A DNA stretch of 64,000 bases, taken from positions 325,670 to 389,669 of the forward strand of contig JANPWX010000557.1 in assembly GCA_024734555.1 (NCBI GenBank), given 5' to 3'. How positions within the stretch are numbered: position 1 is the stretch's first letter; every line of letters starts with the position of its first letter. The notes below the pieces were generated by a model. That model did not search any database, was not told where the DNA came from, and saw only the letters and a program-made list of their open reading frames with translations. A program made the translations under genes and the position numbers. This document shows, in pieces, positions 1 to 12,100 of the stretch. Source of the stretch: Trochalopteron elliotii. Taxonomy: Eukaryota; Chordata; Aves; Passeriformes; Leiothrichidae.

Positions 1-3000
1 CATGGGCATTAAGAGCTCCTCACAGTAACCTGTGAAACACCCTTGTGTCCATCTTGCAGAGGAGGAAACTAAAAGCAATCAGATAGGCATCAGTGCTGAG
101 TAATTAAAGTTTCTGGCTTCCTGTCCTATGCTCTAACCAACTATTCTCTTTCTTCTCCTTAAATATAATTTCCTACTTGAAAAAAACAAAACACAGTTGG
201 GGAGTTTTTTTTAGAACTGTAACAAAGCACATAACTTCAGCTACATTCCCTTTTTCTGCCTCAATCTCTAAAGTAATTTCAGAGGAATTTTTAATGACTC
301 TGTTTAATGAGGGAAGCATTACTTGGGAGAAAATTTCAAATTGTTGAGTTGGAGCCTCTGTGCCACTGCATTCCACTGGCACTCCTCTCACCAACTGCAG
401 CCAGAAAAGTGACCAAGAGCACTGGAGAAAGTTAATAAGACCAGGATGAAACACCACCACTGAAAGAACAATCTGTTTCCAGTTTTCCTTTCCAAAATAT
501 TGGTGCTGCTAAAGGAGTTTGACAAAAGACTGTGAAGTTGTTTATGGCAATCGGACTCACACAAATTGAAGTTACAATGTCACAAGGATCCCCCACCCAA
601 AATACCAACATCCTAAGAGCTAAAATAACAATTACCTCTATTGTCAAAAAAGAAATATATGTGTATATCAGGAGTAAACAGGGATCTTTACATAAAGGAC
701 ATTTTCTTGCAGGACAACAGGGGGATAAACAGTGTGCTTCAACAAACCTTGATTTACTAGCTGGTGGGTGCTACCATAAAATAATTAAAATCTGCTCTAA
801 CTTTCCAGAAACATTTTTTAAAATAACACAAAGGTATCACAGCACTGCATATACAGGAGCTTGCTACTTTGGAGACCCCAAAGAAGTGTTCAGGCACCTG
901 GAGTAAGGAAAAGCCATACAAACCAGAGAGGAAAAGAAACATTGCTCCGTGGTTGAAGCACAAAACCAGGGAAGAACATGAGGTGTAAGTTCTGCACAGA
1001 CTCACTCAGTGACCTTGTGCAGTTTATCATCCCTCATGGGACAGAAAGGTAGTGCAGAAGTGTGAAGGAGACTCTCCTGGATCCACCAGCCAGAAGAGAA
1101 CCTCATTAGATCAGTTAAAAAAGTTTCCTCAAAGAGAGAGAATTTTCTACTGCTGGAGACTTTGGTAGAGACTGTAACAAACTCTGTCCCAGACTTTACA
1201 ACTTGATGAGTACAAAGAAGAGTTAATTTTCACTTCTGCTCTCTTACTTTTGTATAAATACCTTTCCACTCAAAATTTTTGAAAGGCCTCTAACCTTGTA
1301 TTCTCCCTCCATTTGTGACCTACAGTCTAATTTCCAAAAGCATCTTTCCTTCCCTGTCTTCTCTTTTTATACCTATTATCTAGACTAAGTTACATAAGCC
1401 ACTTGTATCATCACCCAGATTCCTCATTTATCCAAACTCATTTTCTATTGTAATTCCTTTTTTTCTCAGTTCACACTCTTCCAGAATTAGCTTCTTTGTC
1501 CTACCACCACAACCAGAGAAATAAGATAGATTTTTTTTTCTAGAACCCCCCTTCCCACTAATGGGTAACAAATATTGCATGGCTTATTTCTATAAAAACT
1601 CCTCATGACAACCACGCTGCACTTCTGTAATAAAACAGGAATCCAGAGCTGGAACTCCTGGGGACCATTTTTGATCAGTCTGTTAGGTTCATAGCAAGAC
1701 TTTGGAGGTATTTGCCACACAAACAAGGGGCAAGAAGCTTCGCATTACAAAGTACCTCACCTCAAGGTAAGAAGTTAAATTACAAATTTAGAAAGTTCTT
1801 CAAATCTGAACCAAGTTTTTTTTCCAACACACAACATCCTCCCACCAGCAAACAAATTAAGTGACAGCTATCCCCAAACTGTAAACTCCTGTTAGGATTT
1901 CACCAGCATCTTCCACTTGATAGTGGGGAAAACGGCCAAGTAGCTTTTAGTCTCTTAGGCACTAATTAGGGGATCTGGAGCAAGCACCAACAGCTCTGCC
2001 TGGTGCCCAGATTGTTGCCTGGTCAGCAAGTCACCAAATATTTCACTGACAAAAGAAGTTCTTGAAACTCTTATCAAGTAGGACGTTGCAGGGAAAGTAT
2101 ACACACAAAGTTGAAGGGGGTGGGAGAGGACAGTGGACAAAAAATGATACTGCTATTAACAACTGCCTCCTCTCTTGGAAAAAATAACTTTTGCAGCTTT
2201 ACAACACAACAACAGCAGAAACAGTAACAGCCAGACCAGAATGTCACATCACCAAAGGCTTCAGAATTACAGGCACGAAGGAAGACTGAGCTTCCTTCTC
2301 ACGTCCCCTCCATCAGGCCAGCAGGCACTGCAAGGCTCTGAAATCTCAACCTCTTCCACCCCTGCCTGGTAGGGAGCACATTAAAACCTGAGACCTACAG
2401 AAGAGCCTTGGATCCTGATGCCTTTTACTAGCCACTGAGCGGGGTGCTCCAGCCCAGGGGTGGGAAAATGAGTGGCCTGTAACAGGAGAGCAAGAAGGAA
2501 AATAAAACAAGGAAGAAAAAGAAAGAAAAATCAACCCAGAAAATACCCCATCTGTGTCCTACCTGGAAACTGCTGAGACTCATCCAAGAGTAGCATGCTG
2601 CTCAGTGCAACCAGGCAAGCCCTTTGCTTGCACACTTGTTCACTGTGGCCGTACACTCTCAGCTCTTCTGCTATTCTTGTCTCAGGGTCTTCAGGACAAA
2701 AGTTTCCAGTCACTCCTGACAACTCCTTATCTCTGCCCACAGCCCAGCGAGCACTAAATCCACTCTCACTGGCTGTTCAGTTCGCAGGCGGGAAAAGACT
2801 CCTGATAAAACAGTCCAGGGTACAGGCAAGGAAACCTGCACTTAAAGTTTCTGAAAATAACTTTGGTAAATAGCTCCTCGTGCTAGAATTCACCCAGCTG
2901 GTGTGACGAGAAGCAGTACGTATATATCCTCCCTGCACCCAGCCGAGACGGACCAGGGTCACTGTTATATAACTAGTTAAATATGCCTCGTGTTCAGCCT

Positions 3001-3039
3001 AAATAAAAATTGTCACTATCTCCTCCCCTGCTTGGAGAG

Positions 3040-3440
3040 TCAAACAACACAGCCCTGCCCGAGGTAGCTGCTGCTCGACTGGGGACTGATGCCTGGAGCT
3101 GTGCTGCCGGGACGGTCTGGCTTCCATACGCGCTCCCGATCAGCGGGAGCAACCTCACTTATGCCTGGGAAAAGAGTTTTAGAAGAGAGAAGAGGAGCAG
3201 GGAGGCTGAGTGGGTGTGTACGGGGGAGGTCTCTCTCCTCTGGAGCAGCAGAGCTGCACGCCGTACGGATCAGATCCCATTCACTCACCCTGTGATCCAG
3301 TTCAACTAGTGGCAGAGAGCAAGACGGAGAATAAAATAAAAATCCTTACATAACCGTTCGGGCTCCGCTGGGGCCCCGCGCAAGGGGAATCCCAACAGAC
3401 AACAGGACATTCCGAGCAGGGGACACGTAGGACCGTAACT
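3040..3440. promoter_or_regulatory. CpG-rich patch in RAD54L2 intron
   Basis: CpG dinucleotides cluster here (for example around 3056-3145 and 3340-3440), while the surrounding AT-rich intron has few. No splice-linked exon or recognised protein is visible. It could be an intronic enhancer, an unmethylated regulatory element or a weak alternative promoter. The call rests on base composition alone. Confidence 0.35.
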
Positions 3441-4355
3441 CTGCTGCCGAGTTTCAGAGCACACACGGAAAAGTGAGTGGGGAGGAGATGCAAAAAGGAG
3501 TACAGCCTTTCTGGCTTTGAAAACGATTGTGATTTTATGAGCTATTTGCATATATGATGCCTGCTAATTTGCAAGAAACCTGGACAACTGAGACTGAAAC
3601 TTGAGCAGTTTGATGGAGCTGGTAACCTGTTGGCACAGTAACAGGTAAAAGAGCATCTTGTTCACTTGGTTAAATCAGCACCTTGCAGACCACTGCAAGT
3701 TTCTCAGTTTTCAGGAAGTAACTTGTCAGAATTTGTGGAGTGGGAGACTATTTTATCCCAGTCATTCACCTGCACCAGGACAGGCACAAGAGAGAATAAA
3801 TAAGTAGAGAATAAGTCCTTTAAAGCTGTGGTTGAACTCCTAAAGGCTATCCATCCTGCCTAACCTTCCTCAGTGTTACAGAGACTTTATCCATGCCCAG
3901 TTTCCTTCACAGGCATATCTAATGCCAGTAATAAACAGCAAACCTGGGCTGAGAGACACATAATGAAATTAGCTCATTGGTAGTGAGCATTTTTCCATGT
4001 AACTAAGTCAGCTGTTTATTGAAACAACTGCTGAGGGAGTGCTGGGAAAACCAGGACATGCACAAGAAACCCAAAGCAAGGTGGTGTCCGAACAGCCCCC
4101 ACAGCACAGACCTGCAGGAGGCCAGGACAACAAGCTGCACTCACAACAGCAGAAGCTGATCTAAAGGTCTGCAAGCACAGCCAGGGCAGAGCCCAGTTCC
4201 CCTTTCTTTGTGTGACTCCAGCCATTTTTATTTGAGAGGGTAGCAGGGCACTGCAAAAGCTTGCTGCCATCAAAACACCCTCAGTGCTTCAGGGTACATC
4301 ACAACTTTGAAACAAACCCAAGATGCTTTTTCATAATTAGAGCTATATAAACTTT

Positions 4356-4415
4356 ACAAAAAAACAAAAAAAAACACAAAAAAACCCCAAAAAACCCCAA
4401 CAAACAAACAAAAAA
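4356..4415. repeat. A-rich simple repeat (CAAA/CCCCAAAA type)
   Basis: A low-complexity tract of A runs broken by C or CCCC. It lies about 270 bp upstream of the solo LTR at 4689. No gene is associated with it. Confidence 0.85.
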
Positions 4416-4688
4416 CTGTATTACAATTAAGACACTCAGTAACAAGGCAGTCTTTCACCTATGTTACAGATTCAAGCAGCCTGGCTGGCACACAATGTTT
4501 ATCAAGGGGGAAAAGAAGGACAAATGTATTAAAGAAGTGCATAGCCAAGGATCTTGTAACAGGCTTTATAAGGACTTTGTAGGGTTGGAATAAATAAGCA
4601 AACATGACCTCAGCATCTGACCCACGAGATTCATGAAACTGGAAAGCAAGATTTAAAAACAAGTACTGGGAATTTGCAAAGTATGCAG

Positions 4689-5238
4689 TGCTGGTTTTGG
4701 CTGGGAGAGAGTTAATTTTTTTCACAGCAGCTAGTATGGGGCTATGCTTTGGATTTGTGTTGGAAATAATGTTATAACAGAGATGTTTTTGCTATTGGTG
4801 AGCAGGGCTAACCAAGAGTCAAGGCCTTTTCTGCTTCTGACACTGCCCCACCAGAGAGGAAGCTGGGGGTGCACAAGGAGTTAGGAGGGAACACAGCTGG
4901 GATAGCTGACCCCAGTTGGCCCCAGGGATATCCCAGACCATATGGTGTCACAGTCAGCATATAGAGCTGGGGAAAGGAGGAGGAGAGGGGGAATGTCCAG
5001 AGTAATGGTGTTTTTCTCCCCAAGTCACAGTTACTGTGATGGAGTCCTGCTTTCCTAGGGATGGCTGAACACTTGCCTGCCCATGGGAAGGAGCTGATGA
5101 ATTCCTTGTTCTGCTTTGCTATTAAACTATCTTTATCTCAACCCACGAGCTTCACCACTTTAACCCTTCCAGTTCTCTAATCCATCCCACTAGGGGATAG
5201 TGAGTGGCTGAGCTGCCAGCTGGGGTTAAACCACAGCA
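4689..5238 (+). mobile_element. Solo LTR of an avian endogenous retrovirus (ERVL-like)
   Basis: The segment begins TGCTGGTTTTGGCTGGGAGA and ends GGGGTTAAACCACAGCA, so its ends form the short inverted repeat TGCTG/CAGCA. Inside it are a TATA-like GCATATAGAG near 4957, an ATTAAAC poly(A)-type signal near 5122 and the motif TTATCTCAACCCACGAG, which I recall from a very abundant bird LTR family whose 3' end reads GGGGTTAAACCAC. No retroviral coding region adjoins it, so it is a solo LTR of about 550 bp. The flanks (TGCAG and CATCC) do not form a clean target-site duplication, which suggests an older copy. The family assignment is from memory. An LTR identity is well supported by structure. Confidence 0.8.
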
Positions 5239-5763
5239 CATCCATATTACAGCAGTCAAGCATGAGAAAAATGGAAGTTCAACACACTGTGGGAAACAGG
5301 AAACCTATTCCTGTCCTTCTGCACACAGCAATAAAAAGGGAATTTCCTTCTTCACCTTAGTGGGCAAAATGGAAATGGAATTTTTCTAGCTCTTCTACTC
5401 ACAACAGCCTGCTGGTGAGGCCACCACTGTTAGCCAGGATAAACACGTACTCGCACAACCAAGAATTAAATCTGCCTGAAACAGTCAGTTTATAAAATGA
5501 TCTCCTCATGGAAGGTAATCTTGTTACAGATAAGTCCATTTACTGAATAACTTTTCCATGAGGCCAGTCTTACCAGTAAGGAACAATGTTCACCCTCCCC
5601 TACAGGGTCTGAAATCTCACCCAGCTGTCACACCTCACCTTCCTCATCTCAAACCACAAGCTCTTTGCAATTGTACAAACTGTGCTATATGTCACAAGAG
5701 GCTTCTCAAAAAGCTTTTGTGACCTGAGAGATTCCCTTGCTAACAATTTAGGAGACTACCTGA

Positions 5764-5790
5764 ATAAAAAAACCAAAAAAAAAACCAACA
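5764..5790. repeat. A-rich low-complexity tract
   Basis: Runs of 7 and 10 A bases separated by CC. This is simple sequence with no other signal. Confidence 0.7.
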
Positions 5791-8780
5791 ACCCCACAAC
5801 ACTATGAAGTTTGTATTTTCGTAGAATATTAAGATAAGAGTCCTTCAAAACATGTTTTTTATTCAGCTGACAAGTGTTTCCAGCAGCAATGCCAGCATCC
5901 CTGAACACTGGCAAATTCACAAGCATTAAAACTCATAAACCTGTCTATACAGACAAGTAGCTTGACTGTAAAGTGTTTCAGGACACTAGTTCCTCCATAT
6001 AGCAAAGAACATTATCAAACTGAAGACAGTTAAACTAAATAAATTTCAACAAAATATCCCAAAAGATGCATTCCCTTCAAGGTGGAGTAGCTCCTTCCCC
6101 AGCCCCATGCCTGCTGTCCACCTTGAACCTCTCAACCCCTGCTCCACAGGCTGAGCAGCTCCATGACAGCTCAAGACTGACCTGATCCAAGCCCAGCAAG
6201 GACAGCATCAGAAAGAAGCACTGGATCTATGATGTGCCACCCTACTCTGGGCCCCTGCAAGCTGGGATGGTTCCCTTCTCTCCAGGCTGTTCATCCTCAC
6301 CGCCACTCCATAAAGCAGAAAAGATCCTCCTTGCCCACCCTCAACTGCTCCATGCTGGCTGCACAGTCCCTTCCCCACCCCACAGCTTTCTCCCAGCCAT
6401 GCTCCACAGCCACCAGCTCCTCCTGCACACCCCACTGACCTCCACTGTACAGGGAAGCTGCCTACTAACCCAATTTGTTTGTAAGTTACTGAATGTGAAC
6501 TAGGCTTGACAGCCACATTTCACTCTTGATTAGCACCTGCTAGTAGCACACACATGTATCATTAAGGCCACTTTCCCTGCCCTAGTTTCCATGTTGTTTT
6601 AGCAACACAGAAAACACACAAGAACACCAGGTTTGAGTTGGACACGGTATAAGGTGTTGTTTATCCACCCTGAACAGTGCAGACAGAATCACACTTGGAC
6701 TCCACAACTCTCTGAGTTGGCAATTGAGTATTGCTGGGCTTTGAGAATCGTTTGCTTTTTAAACAAACACTGCAAAGCAAATAAAAATTCTTTTTAATAA
6801 GATCTAAACCAACCATGGAAAACCAGAGGAGTTTTTCCATTGACTTTAGTGAGTTTTAGACAGAACCATAAGGCATAAAACTTGATAAATCTGGTTTTTC
6901 TCATTTTGTTTTATTAATATAAATCTTGGTGCATTTTCTTTCCCAAACTCATCAAATCATAAGTGGGGGGAGGTTGGGAAGTTGTACATAATGTAACAAA
7001 AATCGAATTGCACAAAATACAGGAAGTGACCCAATGCAGTGCCTCTTGCAAATGCTTTTCACACGGGCACTGTGGCAAAACACACTGCTTGAGATTCCAA
7101 GACTCTCAAGGGTTGTTTAATTGTACCAAAGAAAACAAGCTGTTACTAGACAAGATGTAATGATTTAAAGTCGAAGAATTTATACCATATATATTTATCA
7201 TCATTTTAATCAAAATTAAATCCACTGAGTTACAATCCCAGTTACATTCAAGAAACTGATTCCTCATTTCTGTAACTTGCTAAATGTCTCTGCTACTGTA
7301 GATGACACAACATATTTGTGCACCACTGAAGAGTTTTTTGGTACAACTTTAATTTCATTCCGTTAATTTTCAGCTATGTGCAAATTTGACATAAATCACA
7401 AGCTGAGTACACAAAAATACCACTTTTAAATTGCTTCTAATAGTTCAAGTATTTAAATACTTTACATAGATGAAGATTACCTGCAGATGTTTTAATTGCA
7501 AAATTTGTTTTGACAGATATTTAAACTTGAAGTTTCTGTTCACCTAGCCCAAAAAGATTTTATCTTGTAGCTTTCTCATGTCTCATTCCTATTTGCATAT
7601 TTGCAAGTGAAAATAAAATCCTGACTCCTACTTAGAATTTTTTTGAGGCTGAGTCAGTGAACTGCATATTGAAGAAAATGAGAACAAGACATTTTAAACA
7701 TCTGCAGTACAAAATACTGTTAATAAAAAATACTTTGATCCAAACAATGAACCCAGACACTTTTAAAAGTTCAGTGTTGCAGTTTCTTTAAAGCCTAAGC
7801 AAAAAGTTAAAAAGCTAAATAAAGGAAATAACTGTGATGTGATATTGTGTTTTAAAATCTGAAGAATACTTCTAATTTAATTAAAACAGTTCCTCACCTC
7901 CTTCCACACTTTCATTATTTAATATTACACTTGTATAATATATAGCTACATGCACACTTTATTTAACCACTCATTAAAACCAGCACAATACCACATAAAT
8001 TACGGGGAAATGAAATTAAGGACCTTGCATGGTTTTAAACTCAGATGAAAATCAAAGAACTGTTTCACCTAGTAGATTTGAACATAAAAGGGGTGCTGCC
8101 TAAGGTGTAAACCAGAGGATTTTCACTTTGGCTTCTTCACACTCATCAGGTGAATTTGGCAAAGTGACTTTGCCACTCCTTACCTGTTCAGGAGGGAAAA
8201 TACCACATTACAAATTTGCTAATTAGTTTCCATGCGATTTCATCACCATTACAGAAGTTGCAGATGAGTACAGTAATACAGTATCTATTAGCAATGGCGA
8301 GCTGTGGTACAAAGCTGACAATCCCAACATGGGGGGAAAAGGCACCAAACACCACAAAGGAGCAAGTGGGACTGTCCTTTGTTAGAGATTCTCTGGCTTT
8401 ATGAAAAGAAAAAAGCAAGTCTTTGGCCAATAAAGCACAACCTCTATATCCTGCAAAGCTTATCATAAAAGCAGGAAGACATTCCTGGAGCCATTATTTG
8501 TTCAGTTGATAACTGCTCATTCGCTGACCCTGCTCCCCACACCTTCATGCTACTCTCAACATTTGTGTCAGCTTTGAGAGAAGAGATAAAAGAGAGGCAA
8601 AAAAAATTTGAGAAATTCCATATACATATATATATAGAAAATGCAGAGCAATGGATGTGGGCTGCTCCTGAACTGCACGGAAAGATTTCTATTTTGTATT
8701 CCATCATACGCAATAGATCAAAGGGAAGGAGGGAGAAAAGAGAAAAAAGCGTAGCTGGTTAGATCGGCCAGTCCCTGCAC

Positions 8781-9140
8781 CCAATTGGCGGCTCTGAAGG
8801 AAGCAGAGCTCTGGCGTCATCACCTCCTTTTAAAGAAGTAAAGCAAGTCATTACTCCAGGTTATATAACACTCAGACTATGCCAGACTTTGTGCCACCCT
8901 CTCAAAAAGGAAGCCGCTGTCAGAGAGCCTGGGAGGCGGGCAGGAGAGTCACCGACGTTTTCTTTCGGAGCTTCCCCCTGCTCGGGATAAGCCGAGGAAA
9001 CCGGGAAAGAGTCGCCGCGTTCGGACAGAGCAGGCAGCTGGCGAAAGGCTCAGCGACTGACCTGCAACATCGGCAGTCTGTAATCTCCTGCGCAGGGGGC
9101 TGGGGGACAGCACTCCTCAGGCTCTCATCCTTCCTTCCCA
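8781..9140 (+). promoter_or_regulatory. Promoter-like block: CCAAT, CRE half-site, TATA, then CpG-rich DNA
   Basis: In plus-strand order this holds CCAATTGGCGG at 8781, a CRE half-site CGTCA at 8815-8819, TATATAA at 8862-8868, and then a CpG-enriched stretch at about 8915-9080. The spacing resembles a core promoter that would fire antisense to RAD54L2 from inside its intron, with a start near 8895. A 101-codon ORF (8879-9184) begins just downstream, but it matches no family I know. This could be an enhancer or an unannotated antisense transcript promoter. The motifs are seen, the function is inferred. Confidence 0.35.
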
Positions 9141-12100
9141 CAGCAGCCCTCAGGCCACACCTCACCCTGCTGAGAATAACCTAGTTCACAGGGTTAGATA
9201 GAATGCTGGAATCAGTCAATAACGCCCCCGGAGCTCAGGCACCACTCCTCCCACACTCCTCCCCATTCCTCCCTGATGTATTGGCAAACAGGCTGTAGGC
9301 AAGGGACCTCTACCGTCCTCCCACCACCGAAACTGCCCCAACACAACAGAATGCCCAGCCAGGCAACCTGCAGCTTCAGAACCGGCAGAAGGGGAGATAA
9401 CAAAGCATCCAGTGCTGCCTGTTCCCAGCAAAGCACCCAAGAGGATTTTTCTTTAACATCACCATTTAGTGAGTCCAGTAAATCCAGTTTAAGGAAGTTG
9501 GGTGCCACAGGGTCCACACAATGTGCTGGGGATGGGACTCTCACTGGCCGGGCAGGGCCAAACCCCTCAGACTGCACACACAAACATCATTTTGCTCTGA
9601 CACACACACTGTGATCCCAGCAAACTGCCAGGATAAAAACAATGAGCAAAATCTGCAGCCTTCTGTAACGAAGGAAATTTCCCAGAGAAATCAGTGGGGC
9701 TTCTGCCTAAATGAGAGGCAAACCACCTCGGCAATTTCAATGTAATGATCCAGTATTACTCAGTAACCAGGCCAGCTAAAACTGGGAATGCCCCCATCCC
9801 CCGTCCCTTTCTACCTTTGATACTACCTGCATCTTTTGTATTTCATTCAGCTGGACTGTGGAAACATAGAAGCCAGCCAGCTCCTAATTTTTTGGGTCTT
9901 AGGAAACCAACACAATTCTCCAACATAAGGTTGGTGGACACAGAGAGCATATGGTGAACAGACACAAAGCTCTTATCACTCCAGGAACTGAGAGAACAAC
10001 AAAACCCCCTCAACTTCTTACTTATAGTACATCACCTGAGAAATGCATCCACTATCTGCAATTGGATGCACATTTATTGAGTTACCCACAAACATCTGAG
10101 GCTGAGCCCCACATTCTGCACCTGTATGACAAAGTACATTTAAACACTCTGATCCATAAGGATCATTTTCTAATGTAATGCAGTTTCCTACGACAATTTG
10201 ATTAAGTTTAAATGCATGTCAACAGGCAGGATATTAGCTGACAAATAAATTCTTTTACAAGTAGTGATTGCTTTTGTACCTCTTATGATACCATACAAGC
10301 CATCCTCTTTGCAGGCAATTATTGGCTTGGAAGACAGTCTACATAAAGTTACTACAAGCATGAAAACATACCTGGCTTGTAAAGAACATCAAAGTACACA
10401 GTGGTACATGAAAGTTCAGATCTGGCTCTTTACTAGGACCAGAGCCATTGCACAGGCAACAAACCTAGACTTGAGCAAAGGTTTGCTTCCCCCAGGATAT
10501 GCCCTTCCAGCTTCCTTGGAAACAGTACTGGTGGGCTCTAGAGGGAGCTGCATCCAGCCACAAGTAACCAAAAGAAAAGAATCTACATAGGGAAGTCCAT
10601 TAAGAAGGAAAAAGTGAGATGATGTCAATCATCACCCTTTCCCAAGAAATCCACCTTGTGCACAGCAAACATCCACTTGTAGATTACACTGCAGGATAAT
10701 GATTTATGGGGACACACCACTCTGGCACAGGTACATAGAGAACACAGAGGAGTTTACAGTTAAAGCCTCCCTCATGATTGCCTTCAGTGCTTTTCTAGAT
10801 TTAGAAAAGTCCTGACTTCTGTTTCTTTCCATATCTTTTGCTCCAACTCATCCACTTTCAAACAATAAAAAGAGCCTGCTCTCCACTCCAAGCTTACTCT
10901 GATGGGCTTGTGCCTTTCCTTAGCCCCAGCACCTGCTTCCAGCTAAACAAGGACAGGAGGTCAAAGCACATGTCACCAGTTCTGAGGCAGGAAGCACACA
11001 GCAACCAAGGCCACTGTGGCACACACTGCAGCAGATGGAAGCAGAACTCCTCCAAGAGCAGTTCTGTTCTCTGAGGCTGCCTCGACCTTGGGATGCCCAT
11101 CTGCCCTTGGTGCCACCTGGAGACACTGCTGTGAAAGGCTGCTTTCTAAAAGGAGTGGAGAGATTAAAGCAGTACCTAATTGCTCCTCCCCTTCTTAAGG
11201 AATAAATTTAATTTTCTAGCAGATATGAAGGACAACTAAAACCCAGTGTTTCCTAAAAGAAAATGCTGTGCAGTCAAGTTGATGGAACAAATCTCCATTT
11301 ACCAACACAAGCAGGATCATTCATTATAGGTAAAAAGTGGAGGGAAATTACTTTCTAACATCAGTTTCTTTCTTCTTCTTTTTATCTCCAGCAGGATGGG
11401 CCTTTCTCAATCTGGATATAAAATGATATAGACTATGATACTGTTTAGCAAGACAGGAGACTGTCTCCATACTCTTCCTCTACCTCTCTCTCAGTTTCAT
11501 ACTGGTAAGTATAACATGACCTAATTTATAAGAATAACTACAGTCAAATGTGAAAACTCATGTATTTGAGGAGGAGGAGCCTGCAAAATTAAGAGATTTA
11601 TACCAAAGGCTTTACTCTCTTCCCCTGTAAGGACAGAAAGTTGCACTGTTCCCAACCACACACATCCAGCTGGGGACTCCCACACACCCCAGTTTTGTTT
11701 TGTTCCAGCACTTTGATGGGGAGAGGAAAAAATAGAATGCTTTGTGGTGGGAAGCACATGAATAACACCATCTCCAAAATGAGCAGCAGATCTCTGTACC
11801 TCAAGAATGCATTCATATATCATTCAAAGAAATATTAACCCACATTTCCATATGACTTTAAAAACAGATTTCCAAAATAATTTCAGCCTTAATAACCCCA
11901 GGTGTTACTGAACTTTTTAGTATGGTGTTAACTACTCATTTTTCCCATCAGATTAGACAAAGAAATTGCCCAGGCAGCTACGAATTGATTTTCCTTTCAA
12001 TGTAAATGCACCCCACAATGATGGCTCACAGAGAGCACCATATTAAACAAAATCCATACTTGCTATAATTTCATGCCAACATTTTTTTCCCTCAAAAACC

